From Ponticoccus alexandrii (GTDB taxonomy: Bacteria; Pseudomonadota; Alphaproteobacteria; Rhodobacterales; Rhodobacteraceae): 64,000 nucleotides of DNA. Numbering within the stretch: position 1 is the first letter of the stretch; each line of letters starts with the position of its first letter. The notes beneath the pieces are model-generated. The model was not told the origin of the DNA and did no database searches. It worked only from the letters and a program-made list of their open reading frames with translations. Shown in pieces: positions 44,774 through 54,758 of this stretch. The position numbers and the translations under genes are program-made. The stretch covers positions 467,035 through 531,034 of the forward strand of contig NZ_CP047170.1 of NCBI RefSeq assembly GCF_016806125.1, written 5' to 3'.

Positions 44774-45748
44774 TCAGAAGCGAACGCGCTGACCGATCTT
44801 GTGCGCGCGGGCGTTCCGAAAGACCAGATCGCTCAGAATTGCATCGCCAAGAGCGAAGCCGGGGAACTGGAAGAGAATACGCTCATTGCCGGTCCGACCG
44901 GGGAGGTGACCGGATGCCAGATCTGAAAGGTCGCCCAGATAGGGTCCTTGATACCGCATTTTCACTGCGTTTTCGGGTGTCGCTGCCTGGGAAAGGTCAT
45001 CGGTATAGACGGCATCAAATCTGTCCATGGTGCTGCCGATCCAGGGGCGTCCCAGGTCAACGGCACAGACGGTCGCCCCGGGCCGGACCAGATCGGCATC
45101 GAGGAATGGCGGTTTGGAGGTGTCATGCGGAACCGTGGATACGATGATGTCGCAGCCGATGGCTTCTTCTGGCCCGTCCGCGGGGCGCGCCCGCACTCCG
45201 GACTTCGTTGCGAATTCTGCGAACCTCCGGGCAGAGTCCGTGCTGCGGCCGACGCAGACAATTTCGGTAAGTCCCGGCAGCGCGCTCTGGATATGCAGGA
45301 GATGCGCTGCGGCCTGTGCGCCGACACCAACAAATCCGACGGAGCGGGATTCGGGCCGTGCCAGGAAAGACATGGCGAGCGCACTCATTGCCGCTGTCCG
45401 CATTTCGGTAATGGCCGCCGCGTTCAGAACGGCAATCGTTTTGCCGCATGAGTAACAGTTCAACAGGATCGCGCCGCTGACAGTGGCGCGTTCTCCCAGA
45501 ACGACCGAGACCCATTTGCAGGCGGCTACGGTGCCGCCGGGCGCGACGGCTCCCATCATCTGGCAGAAGCGGTTGGACTCCGTGCCAACCGTGGCCTTTG
45601 GCGGGATCCCCGCCCGGGTATTCGCGTAATGGCGGAATCCTTCCATCATGGCGCGTCTGACCTCTGCCGGTTGCGGGCAAAGCTGACGGACCTCCGCATC
45701 GCTCAAAATCAGGAGCGAGGCTTCAAAATCACTTCCGCAGCATTCCAT
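44774..45748 (-). CDS. Ornithine cyclodeaminase/mu-crystallin family protein
   Basis: 324 residues. Nucleotide-binding VGFVGVGAQAAAHLLHIQ and the family stretch EMRTAAMSALAMSFL are present. Members include ornithine cyclodeaminase and reductases of 1-pyrroline-2-carboxylate and other ketimines. The ATG at 45748 follows AAGGGGAC and is preferred over a TTG at 45769. It is the first gene of the minus-strand SGNH/TRAP operon and divergent from the enoyl-CoA hydratase. Confidence 0.85.
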   Translation of the reverse strand: MECCGSDFEASLLILSDAEVRQLCPQPAEVRRAMMEGFRHYANTRAGIPPKATVGTESNRFCQMMGAVAPGGTVAACKWVSVVLGERATVSGAILLNCYSCGKTIAVLNAAAITEMRTAAMSALAMSFLARPESRSVGFVGVGAQAAAHLLHIQSALPGLTEIVCVGRSTDSARRFAEFATKSGVRARPADGPEEAIGCDIIVSTVPHDTSKPPFLDADLVRPGATVCAVDLGRPWIGSTMDRFDAVYTDDLSQAATPENAVKMRYQGPYLGDLSDLASGHLPGRTGNERILFQFPGFALGDAILSDLVFRNARAHKIGQRVRF

Positions 45749-45817
45749 GGTTGACGTCCCCTTCTTCAATTGATTACTTTACAATACAGTACATCGCATA
45801 ACAATACAGAGGCCGCA

Positions 45818-46594
45818 ATGGACTTTATTTCTAGTGAAACACGCAACGGCATTGGGATCATCACGCTGAACCGGCCCCAGGTTCTGAACGCCTGGAACGC
45901 CAGGATGCGCGATGAACTGATCGAAGCGCTCGACATCTTCGAGGCGGACGCCGCCATCGGGGCGATCGTTCTGACCGGGGCAGGCGACCGGGCTTTCGGC
46001 GCGGGTCAGGATTTCAACGAGGCCAAGGATTTCGATCCGAAGCGCGCAGAGATCTGGGTGGAGGAATGGGAAAAGCTCTATCATCGTGTGCGTACTCTGT
46101 CGAAACCCATCGTCGCCGCGCTGAACGGATCTGCCGTTGGGTCGGCGTTCCAGCTGACGCTGCTGTGTGACCTGCGGATCGGTCACAAGGATGTCCTGAT
46201 GGGGCAGCCCGAGATCCTGAGCGGCATCGCAAGCACCACGGGTCCCTGGATCATGAAGGAGATCATCGGTCTGGCGCGCACCATCGACCTTACGCTCACC
46301 GGCCGTCTGCTCGAGGCGGATGAGTGCGAGCGGATCGGCCTGATCAGCCGCATGGTCCCCAAGTCCGAGGTGCTCTCCAAATCCCTCGAAATCGCGGCGG
46401 AACTGGCCAGTCGTCCCAAGACCGCCATGCGGCTGAACCGCCAGCGTTTCGCCGAGATGACCGAACCCGGGTTCCGTGACTCTCTGGAAGCCGGCGTCCG
46501 CATTCAGCGCGAGGCCTATGGCTCCGGTGAGCCCCGGGCGATGATGGAAATCTTCCTGGCAGAACGCGCTCGGCGCAAGGCGGCCACGGCCTGA
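45818..46594 (+). CDS. Enoyl-CoA hydratase/isomerase family protein
   Basis: 258 residues of the crotonase fold: GIITLNRPQVLNAWNARM, AFGAGQDFNEA and the oxyanion-hole region VAALNGSAVGSAFQLTLLCD, then GQPEILSGIASTTGP. The usual start at 45818 has AGAGG upstream. It hydrates or isomerises an enoyl-CoA; similar proteins include CaiD. It precedes an acyl-CoA ligase gene in the same direction. Confidence 0.88.
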   Translation: MDFISSETRNGIGIITLNRPQVLNAWNARMRDELIEALDIFEADAAIGAIVLTGAGDRAFGAGQDFNEAKDFDPKRAEIWVEEWEKLYHRVRTLSKPIVAALNGSAVGSAFQLTLLCDLRIGHKDVLMGQPEILSGIASTTGPWIMKEIIGLARTIDLTLTGRLLEADECERIGLISRMVPKSEVLSKSLEIAAELASRPKTAMRLNRQRFAEMTEPGFRDSLEAGVRIQREAYGSGEPRAMMEIFLAERARRKAATA

Positions 46595-46750
46595 CATGGC
46601 CCCGCCTTGTGTCCATCCGGAAACCTGGCCCAAGACGGGGCCGGTTTCCGGATGGCTTATCTGAACAAGCAGGCGGCATCGGCCGTCGGCAAGACATCAC
46701 GTATCCCGCGGGTCTTGGGTCCCGGACCGGGTTTGGGAGTATTATCGGGG

Positions 46751-48295
46751 ATGGCTAATCCTGAAAACAACACCTTGTGGGCACTGCTTCAAGCGGATGT
46801 CGCGGCAAGGCCCGACGCGATCTATGCACATTTCAATGGCGAGCCCATAACCTTCAGAGAGCTTGCGGCCCGCGCGACCGCGACCTCGGATCGGCTGCGC
46901 GATCATGGTGCCGTGCCCGGGGATCGTATCGCCACGATGTGCCGCAACAGCGTGGAAGCCCTGATCCTGACCTTTGCCCTGGCCCGGAGCGGGCTGGTCT
47001 GGGTCCCGGTGAACGCGCGCCTCAAGGGCGATGGTCTGGCCTATATTCTGGGTCATTCCGGGCCCAGGCTGGTCGTTGCCGACCCCGACATGATCCCGAC
47101 TATCGATGCCGCAACCGGCACCAAGGGCGTGGCGCCCGTTCTGGCCCTGAGGGACGATCTGACCTCCGTCGGTCTGAGCACTTGCGCAGAAGCATCCGGC
47201 GCCGCATATCCGTCTGTCCCCACGGCACCTGCCGACACCTGGGCCATCATGTATACGTCCGGAACCACCGGGCACCCCAAGGGCGTGATTGTAACCTACA
47301 GGATGCTAGACCTCGCGACACAGGCGGTGGCGGCCACGGCCTTGATCAAGGAGGGCGACGTCATGTTCGCCTGGGAGCCGTTCTACCATATCGGCGGGGC
47401 GCAGCTGCTGCCGCTTCCCATGCGAAACCGTACGACCATCGCCTTCGTCGACCGCTTCAGCGCCGGCCGGTTCTGGAGCCAGGTCGCGGAATGCGGCGCG
47501 ACCCACATTCACTATCTCGGGGGCATCCTGCAAATTCTCATGAAGCAACCGGCATCGCCGGCCGACAGGGCGCATCGCGTCCGGGTCGCCTGGGGCGCGG
47601 GCTGCGTTCCGGAAATATGGGAATCGTTTGAAACCCGGTTCGGGCTCAGAATTCGAGAATGCTACGGCATGACCGAAGCCTCCAGTGTGACAACCTTCAA
47701 CGACAGCGGTACGCCCGGTGTGGTCGGACGCCCAGTGCCCTGGTTCGAGGTTGAAATCCTTGACGAGAACGGCAACAGGGTCGCTGAAGGCGCCCGGGGT
47801 GAGATCGTCGTGACACCCCTGACAGAGGGGGCTCTCTTCCCCGGCTATCTCGACAATCCCGAGGCGACCGCAAAGGCGCTGCGGAACGGGCGGATGCATA
47901 CGGGTGATTCCGGCTCCCTGCTTCCGACCGGAGAGCTCGTTTTCCACGGCAGAATGACCGACAGCGTCCGGTGTAAAGGCGAAAACGTCTCGGCCTGGGA
48001 GGTGGAGCATGTGGCGAACAAGCATTCTGATGTCGAGGAGTGCGCCATGGTGGGCGTCGCCACGGATATCGGAGAGCAGGACATCATGCTCTTCGTCAAG
48101 CCGAAGGCGGGCGCCAGCTTCGAGGAAGCCAAATTCGTCTCCTGGCTTGCCGATCACCTCGCGGCCTATCAGGTCCCGAGGTATATCCAGTGTGTCGCGG
48201 CCTTCCAGCACACACCAAGCGAGCGGATCATGAAACACAAGCTTCCGAAAACGACGGAGAAGGCTTGGGATCGACTGCGTCTGACAGCCAAATAG
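46751..48295 (+). CDS. AMP-forming acyl-CoA ligase (CaiC-like)
   Basis: 514 residues of the ANL superfamily: the phosphate-binding loop IMYTSGTTGHPKG, RECYGMTEAS, GRMHTGDSGSL, and the C-terminal catalytic lysine region ERIMKHKLPK. It activates a carboxylic acid with ATP and CoA. Length and order resemble crotonobetaine/carnitine-CoA ligases. The ATG at 46751 is chosen because homology begins there; an in-frame start at 46607 would add 48 residues without family features. It works with the upstream hydratase. Confidence 0.88.
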   Translation: MANPENNTLWALLQADVAARPDAIYAHFNGEPITFRELAARATATSDRLRDHGAVPGDRIATMCRNSVEALILTFALARSGLVWVPVNARLKGDGLAYILGHSGPRLVVADPDMIPTIDAATGTKGVAPVLALRDDLTSVGLSTCAEASGAAYPSVPTAPADTWAIMYTSGTTGHPKGVIVTYRMLDLATQAVAATALIKEGDVMFAWEPFYHIGGAQLLPLPMRNRTTIAFVDRFSAGRFWSQVAECGATHIHYLGGILQILMKQPASPADRAHRVRVAWGAGCVPEIWESFETRFGLRIRECYGMTEASSVTTFNDSGTPGVVGRPVPWFEVEILDENGNRVAEGARGEIVVTPLTEGALFPGYLDNPEATAKALRNGRMHTGDSGSLLPTGELVFHGRMTDSVRCKGENVSAWEVEHVANKHSDVEECAMVGVATDIGEQDIMLFVKPKAGASFEEAKFVSWLADHLAAYQVPRYIQCVAAFQHTPSERIMKHKLPKTTEKAWDRLRLTAK

Positions 48296-48497
48296 TTTAT
48301 CGGCATCGAGCAGGGGCGGCTCCAGACATGGAGCGGTCCCTGCGCAGGACCGAAAATCAGTAACCCGAGTCGGGACAGGCTGGTGAGGTTGCCGGTCAGA
48401 AAGGCTGACTTACGTCATGGCGACGTCATAAGAGCTGAGCCTCGCGGTCACAAAGGGATCTGCCCGACTGTAGAATTTTTCAGTTTTCAAGGTAATT

Positions 48498-48605
48498 TCA
48501 ACGCAGTTTAACGGCGTGGCCTTTTGAAATAAGAGCATCAAGCAGGTCCCCTCCGTGGTCGACGGCGCGCCACATGTAGCGGCCGATCCCGGAACGCACT
48601 TCGGA
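48498..48605 (-). pseudogene. IS6-family transposase fragment
   Basis: Before a stop at 48498 the frame reads RYMWRAVDHGGDLLDALISK, matching the catalytic-core stretch Y.WRAVD..G..LD of IS6-family transposases. Everything on both sides is missing. The bases from 48296 to 48490 show no gene. Confidence 0.5.
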
Positions 48606-48630
48606 CAAACTGGCATAGGCGCGAAGGTAG

Positions 48631-48771
48631 GCCGAAACAGGCGCGCCAGCCAAGGATGGCCCCGAGGAAGGTGCCAGCGGGGACGCCGAGCGACAGGGCG
48701 AGCAGCGTGCCCGCCATGGCAACAGCAATCGTCCGCCCCTTCAGATGGTCGGGCGCCATGCGCGCGGCGTA
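48631..48771 (-). pseudogene. MFS transporter fragment
   Basis: About 45 residues (APDHLKGRTIAVAMAGTLLA, LSLGVPAGTFLGAILGWRAC) match one transmembrane hairpin of AraJ/sugar-efflux type MFS transporters. It is cut off on both sides by transposase fragments. Confidence 0.5.
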
Positions 48772-48797
48772 CCCATTCTCGGTTCTGCTCAACGACC

Positions 48798-49160
48798 GAC
48801 CTCAGGTTTTCCTACCGCGGCGAAGACGTCGTGCAAGCGCTCAAACGGGTCTGTAAACGGATCGGCTATCCCAGAACCATCAGGGTCGACAACGGCAGCG
48901 AGTTCGTCTCCCGCGACCTCGATCTCCGGGCCTGTGCCAACGACGTCACCCTCGACTTCTCGTGGCCAGGCAAACCCACAGACAGCAGGCTCCGGGCGGA
49001 ATGTCTGAACGCGCATTGGTTCATGAGCCTTTCTGACGCCCGCGAAAAGTTGGAGGATTGGCGCAGACACTACAACGAGGACAGACCCCACAGCGCAATC
49101 GGATACTGCGTCCCGATTGCCATGCATTATCCCGGTGGCGTCACCAGCCCGTCATCGTGA
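48798..49160 (+). pseudogene. IS3-family transposase OrfB fragment, catalytic Glu deleted
   Basis: About 120 residues of an IS3 (IS407-group) integrase core: YPRTIRVDNGSEFVSRDLDL with the second catalytic aspartate, then TLDFSWPGKPTD joined directly to RLRAECLNAHWFMSLSDARE and the end RRHYNEDRPHSAIG. The 11-13 residues normally between these parts (N-IEAFNG-F), which hold the catalytic glutamate, are missing in frame, and the N-terminal half is absent. Confidence 0.8.
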
Positions 49161-49207
49161 GACAGTCGGAAAATTCCAGCGACCGGCGGTTCAGGGTTGG
49201 GGAGCAC

Positions 49208-49255
49208 TGCAGCAGGAAATGCTATCAAAGGAGGGGCATCAAACCGCGACAGGTC
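49208..49255 (+). repeat. Dispersed 50-bp repeat, copy 1
   Basis: The sequence AAATGCT-TCAAAGGAG-GGCATCAAACCGCGACAGGT is shared, inverted, with 62044-62094 at roughly 88 percent identity by eye. It lies just after the IS3 fragment and an end-like sequence, so it may be a mobile-element terminus. No gene is seen in 49161-49438. Confidence 0.65.
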
Positions 49256-49438
49256 CGTCTGCGCCTTCACGGAGGCGCCGGACTGTTGCTTCTTTGGGCG
49301 GCGTCTGAGCCCGGTGCTCCTCGTCCCGGCGTACTTGGGACACGGATACAAGTTCTGCGCCGCGGTGCGGTGGGCTATTGAATACCGGGCAGAGCCGCCC
49401 GAACCGGCTCATGCGTTTCTGTCTGCATCAGTCTGCCG

Positions 49439-50239
49439 TCATTCGTCGCGGTGCCAGGACAGCAGAACCTTCATCGCGCTGGCAATACAGGCCTGCAAGT
49501 CGTGACCCGCACCAGGAATTGCCGCAAACCGGCTGTTCAAACCCGACTGCACATAGGACTCGTGAAGGCGTCTTGCGCGTTCCAGGCGCGTTGGCCCGGC
49601 AAGAGCGGATGCCCTATGTCCGTAAGGTCCGTTTGGTGGGCGGTCTACAAGGCCTTTCGCCAAATCCTCTTCACCGACCAAGACGGCGATGGCCACCTCC
49701 CGAAGTGCTGTGAGATCCGGCGCCGACCCGATCGTTTCCTCTGCCTGATCGAGACCTGCCCACCATGTTTCCTTTTCAGTCGGCAAGGTGACATTGCCCG
49801 GAGCGGCTATAATCAGACCTGAGAGCGTCCGGGGTCTGAAGTAGGCATATCGATGTGCAAATTGCGCTCCACCGGAAAAGCCGAAGAGTATGGTCTGGTC
49901 TTGCGCCGCGCCGGTCATCCGGCAGAAAGCGAGAAGCGCAGCATCCATCTCGGCCAGATGATCGTGGCCACCGTCGACCAGAAACTTGTAACTGTCCGCG
50001 GCGACACTGTTCGCCGGATCGTCCGGAAAGAGCGGTGCCAGAAGGTGCAGATCGAGCCGATCCGCAATCGGGGAAAAGCCGTCGATGCAGCCCCGCACAT
50101 CACGATCACTGCCGTGGATGGCCAGCAGCACCGGTCGCCGCGCTTTGCCGCTGGGGGCCCGACGCCACTGGCAGTTCAGCCAGTGGCTCTCTCCGCCGAA
50201 GCGTTGTGTGCCCTCGCGCGGAAGCATCGCATCATCCAT
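49439..50239 (-). CDS. Alpha/beta hydrolase (dienelactone hydrolase/esterase-like)
   Basis: 266 residues. HGSDRDVRG gives the oxyanion region, [15 protein letters not shown] the nucleophile elbow, [11 protein letters not shown] the acid strand and [12 protein letters not shown] the catalytic histidine. No signal peptide. The ATG at 50239 overlaps the end of the preceding peptidase-like gene by 8 bases. As last gene of the peptide transporter operon it may hydrolyse an acylated peptide; the substrate is unknown. Confidence 0.78.
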   Translation of the reverse strand: MDDAMLPREGTQRFGGESHWLNCQWRRAPSGKARRPVLLAIHGSDRDVRGCIDGFSPIADRLDLHLLAPLFPDDPANSVAADSYKFLVDGGHDHLAEMDAALLAFCRMTGAAQDQTILFGFSGGAQFAHRYAYFRPRTLSGLIIAAPGNVTLPTEKETWWAGLDQAEETIGSAPDLTALREVAIAVLVGEEDLAKGLVDRPPNGPYGHRASALAGPTRLERARRLHESYVQSGLNSRFAAIPGAGHDLQACIASAMKVLLSWHRDE

Positions 50240-51176
50240 GCGAAGCACCGTTCTGCGCGTCCGTTGATGTCGCGCCGGACGCGCGCAGGAAAGCATCGAC
50301 GGCGCTCATGTAGGCCGCTTCTTCTTCTACATGCGGCATGTGACTGGACTGGCCGAAGATCCGCCAGTGCACATCCGGAATGAGGGTCGAGAACATCTCG
50401 GCGGCATGTGGCGTCGCCTCGTCAAAGGCCCCTGTGACCACGAGGGTCGGGACATTGATCTGCGCAAGCCTGTCCTCGACGGTCCAGTTCTTCAGGCTGC
50501 CGGTGCCCAAGAATTCCGTCGGCCCCCACATTGTATGATACACGGTCGGATCCCTGTCGACCCAGTCGAAAGTGCGGCGCACGAAGTCGGGCCAGGGCTC
50601 GCAACGGCAGACATGACGTTGGTAGTAGACATCGCTGGCCGCCTTGTAATCGGGATGTGTGTAAGCGCCGTCGGCCTCATGATGGCGCAATGTTGCCTGT
50701 ATCGTCGCGGGAAGGGCGCTGCGCAACCGCTCGGCCTCTGACGACCAGCGCGCGATTGACGTGGGAGAATTGGCGATCACCAGACGGTTGAGCCCCCGGG
50801 GGCGCCGTATCGCATGTTCCGCGCCCAGCATCCCGCCCCAACTCTGCCCCAGCAGGTCATAGCGATCCGCGATCCCGAGATGCGCCAGAAGGTTGTCCAG
50901 TTCCCGCAGGAAAAGCGCGACGGTCCAGAAGTCCGCGCCCTGGCCCGGCAAGTGGGTCGACTTCCCGTTGCCGATCTGGTCGTAGTGTATGACCGCGCGC
51001 CCGTCCCCGGCCAGGGCGGTGAGGTTGTCGAGGTAGTCGTGGGTGCAGCCCGGGCCTCCGTGTACGATGACGAGCGGCGGCCGCGCTCCATCCAGATCAC
51101 CCGTGATCCGGTACCAGGTCTGGTGCTCGCCGAAGGGGGCAAAGCCTTCGGTGCTTCTAAGGGGGGCAGGGGTCAT
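50232..51176 (-). CDS. Proline iminopeptidase-family hydrolase
   Basis: 314 residues of the S33 peptidase family: oxyanion [14 protein letters not shown], nucleophile elbow [15 protein letters not shown], aspartate in [10 protein letters not shown] and histidine in [11 protein letters not shown]. Members release an N-terminal proline or amino-acid amide. Overlaps the ATPase gene by 4 bases, indicating that it processes imported peptides in the cytoplasm. Confidence 0.88.
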   Translation of the reverse strand: MTPAPLRSTEGFAPFGEHQTWYRITGDLDGARPPLVIVHGGPGCTHDYLDNLTALAGDGRAVIHYDQIGNGKSTHLPGQGADFWTVALFLRELDNLLAHLGIADRYDLLGQSWGGMLGAEHAIRRPRGLNRLVIANSPTSIARWSSEAERLRSALPATIQATLRHHEADGAYTHPDYKAASDVYYQRHVCRCEPWPDFVRRTFDWVDRDPTVYHTMWGPTEFLGTGSLKNWTVEDRLAQINVPTLVVTGAFDEATPHAAEMFSTLIPDVHWRIFGQSSHMPHVEEEAAYMSAVDAFLRASGATSTDAQNGASHG

Positions 51177-52897
51177 GGATGGAAAGCCTTTTCACTGGAT
51201 TGGGACGCCGGGGTGTCGGTGCGCCTGAGGAAGTGGCCAGGGGCCACCTCAACGAGCCCGGTGCCACCGTCGTCCTCCGGCGTTTCGCTTGTGCCGTCGA
51301 AACTGCGATGGACGACCGTAAGCAGGCCCTCCTTGCGCTCAAGCATCGGAACGGCGGCCAGCAGTTTCTGGGTGTAGGGATGCTGCGGACGCGCCAGCAG
51401 CACATCACCGGGCGCCTGCTCGACGATCTCGCCGTTACGCATGACGATGATACGGTCGGCGATTTCCTCGATCACCGCCATGTCGTGCGAAATGAAGAGC
51501 GCGGCAAAGCCCATCTCGGCCTGAAGCTTGCGGAACAGCTCCAGCACGTCGGCCTGCACCGTCAGATCGAGCGCGGAGACGGATTCATCGGCGACGACGA
51601 ACCGCGGGCGACTGACCAGCGCGCGGGCGATGCTGATACGCTGGCGCTGCCCGCCGGACATCTGGTGCGGCAGGCGGGACATGTAGGTCTGATGCGGCAG
51701 CTGGACCCGATCAAGGATATCGGCGATCCGGCTCTGACGCTCGGCTTCGCCGATGTCGAGATGGCGCAGGCCCTCGCGGACGATCTGTCCGACGGTCCGG
51801 CGCGGGTTGAGCGATGAGAACGGATCCTGGAAGATGATCTGCATCTCCCGCCGGAAGTCCCCGTCGAGTGATTTCCCTGACAGCGTGACCTTGCCGCTGT
51901 CGCTGGGCACCAGGTGCAGCAGGGCCCGGCCAAGGGTGCTTTTGCCAGAGCCGCTTTCACCGACAAGGCCGAGGATCTCGCCTTCGTGCACGGTCAGGTC
52001 GACATTGCGCACCGCCTGCACCTTGCGGGCCGGTGTCCAGGGCAGCGACGCCCGGCTCTTGACCCGGAACGAGACCGAGATGCCGCGTGCCTCGACCAAG
52101 GGCGGCGTGCCGGTCACATGGCTGGTCTTGGGGACGGGCAGCGCATTCAGCAACCGTTCGGTGTAGGGTTGCGTGGGATTGGACATGACCGCGCCGACCG
52201 CACCTTCCTCGATCAGCTTGCCCGACCGCATGATGGCGACGCGGTCGACATAGCGGGCCACCATTGGCAGGTCATGGCTGACCAGCATCAAGGTGGTCCC
52301 CGTTTCCTTCACCATCTCCATCATCAGATCAAGGATCTCGCGCTGGATTATGGCATCCAGCGCCGTGGTCGGCTCATCCGCGATCAGCAACCTCGGCTTC
52401 AGCAACAATACGGAGGCCAGCATGATGCGTTGCCGCATGCCTCCCGAAAACTCGTGCGGGTGCTGTCGCAAGACGGCAGCCGGGTCGCGGAACCGCACCT
52501 TTCCAAGCATCTCGACGGCGGCAGCCTCTGCCTCTTTGCGGGACATGTCGCGGTGAAGGCGCAGGCCCTCGGTCATCTGCAGGCCGACAGACAGGGCCGG
52601 GTTCAAAGAGACCATGGGCTCTTGGAAGATCATGCCGATCTCTGCCCCGCGCAGCCGCCGCAGTGCCCGGTTCGACATCCCGGGCACGCTTTGACCGTCA
52701 TATAGAATGTCGCCGCCGCTCACGCGGCCGCCGCCCGGCAGCAGCCCGAGGGCCGCGCGCCCGATCATGGTTTTACCGGACCCACTTTCGCCGATAATGC
52801 CAAGCGTCTCGCCAGCCTTGACGGACAGGTTGACGTCGTCGACGGCTTTGACGTCCCCGAACGAGATCGACAGTCCTTGAATATCGAGCAGGCTCAT
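51173..52897 (-). CDS. Dipeptide-type ABC transporter ATPase, DppD-DppF fusion
   Basis: 574 residues with two complete ABC domains: Walker [17 protein letters not shown] and [16 protein letters not shown], signatures [14 protein letters not shown] and [14 protein letters not shown], Walker [14 protein letters not shown] and [13 protein letters not shown]. The OppD/DppD C-terminal motif [12 protein letters not shown] appears after the first domain and [12 protein letters not shown] after the second. In the second Walker B the usual DEP is DES. The start overlaps the permease stop by 4 bases. Confidence 0.92.
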   Translation of the reverse strand: MSLLDIQGLSISFGDVKAVDDVNLSVKAGETLGIIGESGSGKTMIGRAALGLLPGGGRVSGGDILYDGQSVPGMSNRALRRLRGAEIGMIFQEPMVSLNPALSVGLQMTEGLRLHRDMSRKEAEAAAVEMLGKVRFRDPAAVLRQHPHEFSGGMRQRIMLASVLLLKPRLLIADEPTTALDAIIQREILDLMMEMVKETGTTLMLVSHDLPMVARYVDRVAIMRSGKLIEEGAVGAVMSNPTQPYTERLLNALPVPKTSHVTGTPPLVEARGISVSFRVKSRASLPWTPARKVQAVRNVDLTVHEGEILGLVGESGSGKSTLGRALLHLVPSDSGKVTLSGKSLDGDFRREMQIIFQDPFSSLNPRRTVGQIVREGLRHLDIGEAERQSRIADILDRVQLPHQTYMSRLPHQMSGGQRQRISIARALVSRPRFVVADESVSALDLTVQADVLELFRKLQAEMGFAALFISHDMAVIEEIADRIIVMRNGEIVEQAPGDVLLARPQHPYTQKLLAAVPMLERKEGLLTVVHRSFDGTSETPEDDGGTGLVEVAPGHFLRRTDTPASQSSEKAFHP

Positions 52898-53778
52898 CGT
52901 TGGTCTCCAGTCTGTCGCATTCTGGGATCGAAGATGTCGCGCAATGCGTCTCCGAACAGATTGATGCCCAGCAGCGTCACCGATATGAAAAGGCCGGGGA
53001 AAATCGCGAGCCAGGGGGCCATTGCGAACTCTCCGCGCGACTCGCTGAGCATGTTGCCCCAGGTGGGTTCCGGCGGCGGCACGCCGAGGCCCAGAAAGGA
53101 CAGCGCGCTTTCCGCCAGCAGGGCGTAGCCGAACAGCGCCGTTGCCATGATGATCAGCGGCGCCATGCAGTTCGGTATGATGTGCATCACAAGCGTGTAG
53201 AAGCGACTGTCGCCGACGGCGCGGGAGGCTTCTACAAATTCGCGCTCGCGCACCGACAACACCGAGCCGCGCATCAGGCGGATGACCGTCGGCACGTAGG
53301 CAAGCCCCAGGGCAAAGATCACGCCCCATTTCGAGGGGCCGAGGATCGCCATGAACGCCAGCGCCATCAACAGGCCGGGAAAGGCCAGTAGCGCATCGGT
53401 CAGCATCATGATGACCCGGTCGGTCCAGCCGCCGAAGAAGCCCGAAACGGCTCCGATCAGGGCGCCGAAGAACAGCGCGAAGCTTACGGAGCACAGCGAG
53501 ATGAAGACCGAGGTGCGTGCCCCCGCGAGGATCCGCGACAGGACATCACGCCCCCATTCATCGGTGCCCAGCCAGTGCACGGCACCCGGGGGCTGGAGGC
53601 GTGACAGGAAGTCAGGCTCGATCGGGTCGTAGGGTGTCCATAGCAGCCCAACCAGCGTGAACGACAGCGCCGCGAGCAGGATGACGCTGCCGAGAAGTCC
53701 GTTGGCCCGGCGCAGCAGATGCGGCAAGACGACTGTCCTGCTCATGCCTGTGGTCTTGGGAGAGGTCGCATCGCTCAT
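52894..53778 (-). CDS. dppC: Peptide-type ABC permease DppC
   Basis: 294 residues. The N-terminal HWLGTDEWGRDVLSRILAGA and the permease loop EASRAVGDSRFYTLVMHIIP are typical of DppC/OppC. About six membrane helices. It overlaps dppB and the ATPase gene by 4 bases each. Confidence 0.92.
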   Translation of the reverse strand: MSDATSPKTTGMSRTVVLPHLLRRANGLLGSVILLAALSFTLVGLLWTPYDPIEPDFLSRLQPPGAVHWLGTDEWGRDVLSRILAGARTSVFISLCSVSFALFFGALIGAVSGFFGGWTDRVIMMLTDALLAFPGLLMALAFMAILGPSKWGVIFALGLAYVPTVIRLMRGSVLSVREREFVEASRAVGDSRFYTLVMHIIPNCMAPLIIMATALFGYALLAESALSFLGLGVPPPEPTWGNMLSESRGEFAMAPWLAIFPGLFISVTLLGINLFGDALRDIFDPRMRQTGDQR

Positions 53779-54716
53779 AGCGTCACCTTCGGATCAACAA
53801 GCATGTAAAGAAGGTCGACCACCAGGTTGACCATGACGAAGACGAAGGACACGAACAGCAGGCAGCCCTGCAGGACCGGGTAGTCCCGTGCGAAGATCGC
53901 ATCCACCAGAAGACGGCCGAGGCCCGGGATGCTGAAAACGGTTTCCGTTACGCTCGCCCCGCCAAGAAGCGCGCCAAGCGTCAGGCCGATCACCGTCAAC
54001 GCGGGGGCGACCGAGTTCCGGAAGACGTGCCGCATTAGCACGGTTGCCTCGCTCAGACCCTTGGCGCGGGCGTGGGTGATGTAGTCGAGGCGCAGAACCT
54101 CTAGCGTTTGCACCCGGATCATCCGGATCAGCACGCCGGTTTCGACGGCGGCCAGAGTGATGACCGGCATGACAAGGTACATGACACCGCCGACGAAATC
54201 CTCATGCACGGAAACGAAGCCCACCGTCGGGAACCAGCCGAAGTTGATCGCCAGCAGGTAGATCATCATCAGGCCAAGCCAGAAGCTGGGCAGGGACAGG
54301 CAGACGATCGACACGAAGAGGATGCCGAAATCCAGCGGTGTGTTCTGGCGCCAGGCGGCGACAAGCCCGGCGGGAATTGCGATGAGCGTGGCAATGCCGA
54401 CCGCAACGAAGGTGATCTGGGCGGTCACCGAAAAGCGCGTCACCAGGGCCGAGGCGATATCCTCGCCGGTGTTGATCGAGGTGCCGAGATCGCCGCGGAA
54501 GATGTTCCCGACCCAGATCAGGTATTGCCGGTAGACCGGCAGGTCGAGGCCAAGCTTGCTGCGCATGGCTTCGAGGGCGGTGTCGCTGTCGGTATCGCCC
54601 AGCATGATCGCTGCCGGATCGCCGGGGATCAACCGGATCAGTGCGAAGACGATGATCGACACCAGCACCAGCGTCGGGATCGTCATCAGGAAGCGTTTTA
54701 TTGCGTATGTCCACAT
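53775..54716 (-). CDS. dppB: Peptide-type ABC permease DppB
   Basis: 313 residues with about six membrane helices; FALIRLIPGDPAAIMLGD near the start, the loop THARAKGLSEATVLMRHVFR and the terminal VDLLYMLVDPKVTL are hallmarks of DppB/OppB. Confidence 0.92.
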   Translation of the reverse strand: MWTYAIKRFLMTIPTLVLVSIIVFALIRLIPGDPAAIMLGDTDSDTALEAMRSKLGLDLPVYRQYLIWVGNIFRGDLGTSINTGEDIASALVTRFSVTAQITFVAVGIATLIAIPAGLVAAWRQNTPLDFGILFVSIVCLSLPSFWLGLMMIYLLAINFGWFPTVGFVSVHEDFVGGVMYLVMPVITLAAVETGVLIRMIRVQTLEVLRLDYITHARAKGLSEATVLMRHVFRNSVAPALTVIGLTLGALLGGASVTETVFSIPGLGRLLVDAIFARDYPVLQGCLLFVSFVFVMVNLVVDLLYMLVDPKVTL

Positions 54717-54733
54717 CTCTGGGGTCCTTTCGG

Positions 54734-54753
54734 GGGGCGGCTTGCGCCGCCCC
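54734..54753 (-). other. Intercistronic hairpin between binding-protein and dppB genes
   Basis: GGGGCGGC (54734-54741) and GCCGCCCC (54746-54753) form a perfect 8-bp stem with a TTGC loop. It sits between the binding-protein stop and the dppB start and lacks a U tract. Confidence 0.5.
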
Positions 54754-54758
54754 GCCTG

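Noticed and set aside
44675..44926. Small plus-strand frame starting MICDFQSTVF with a hydrophobic start
   Set aside because: It overlaps the C-terminus of the ornithine cyclodeaminase family gene on the other strand and has no ribosome-binding site or homology.
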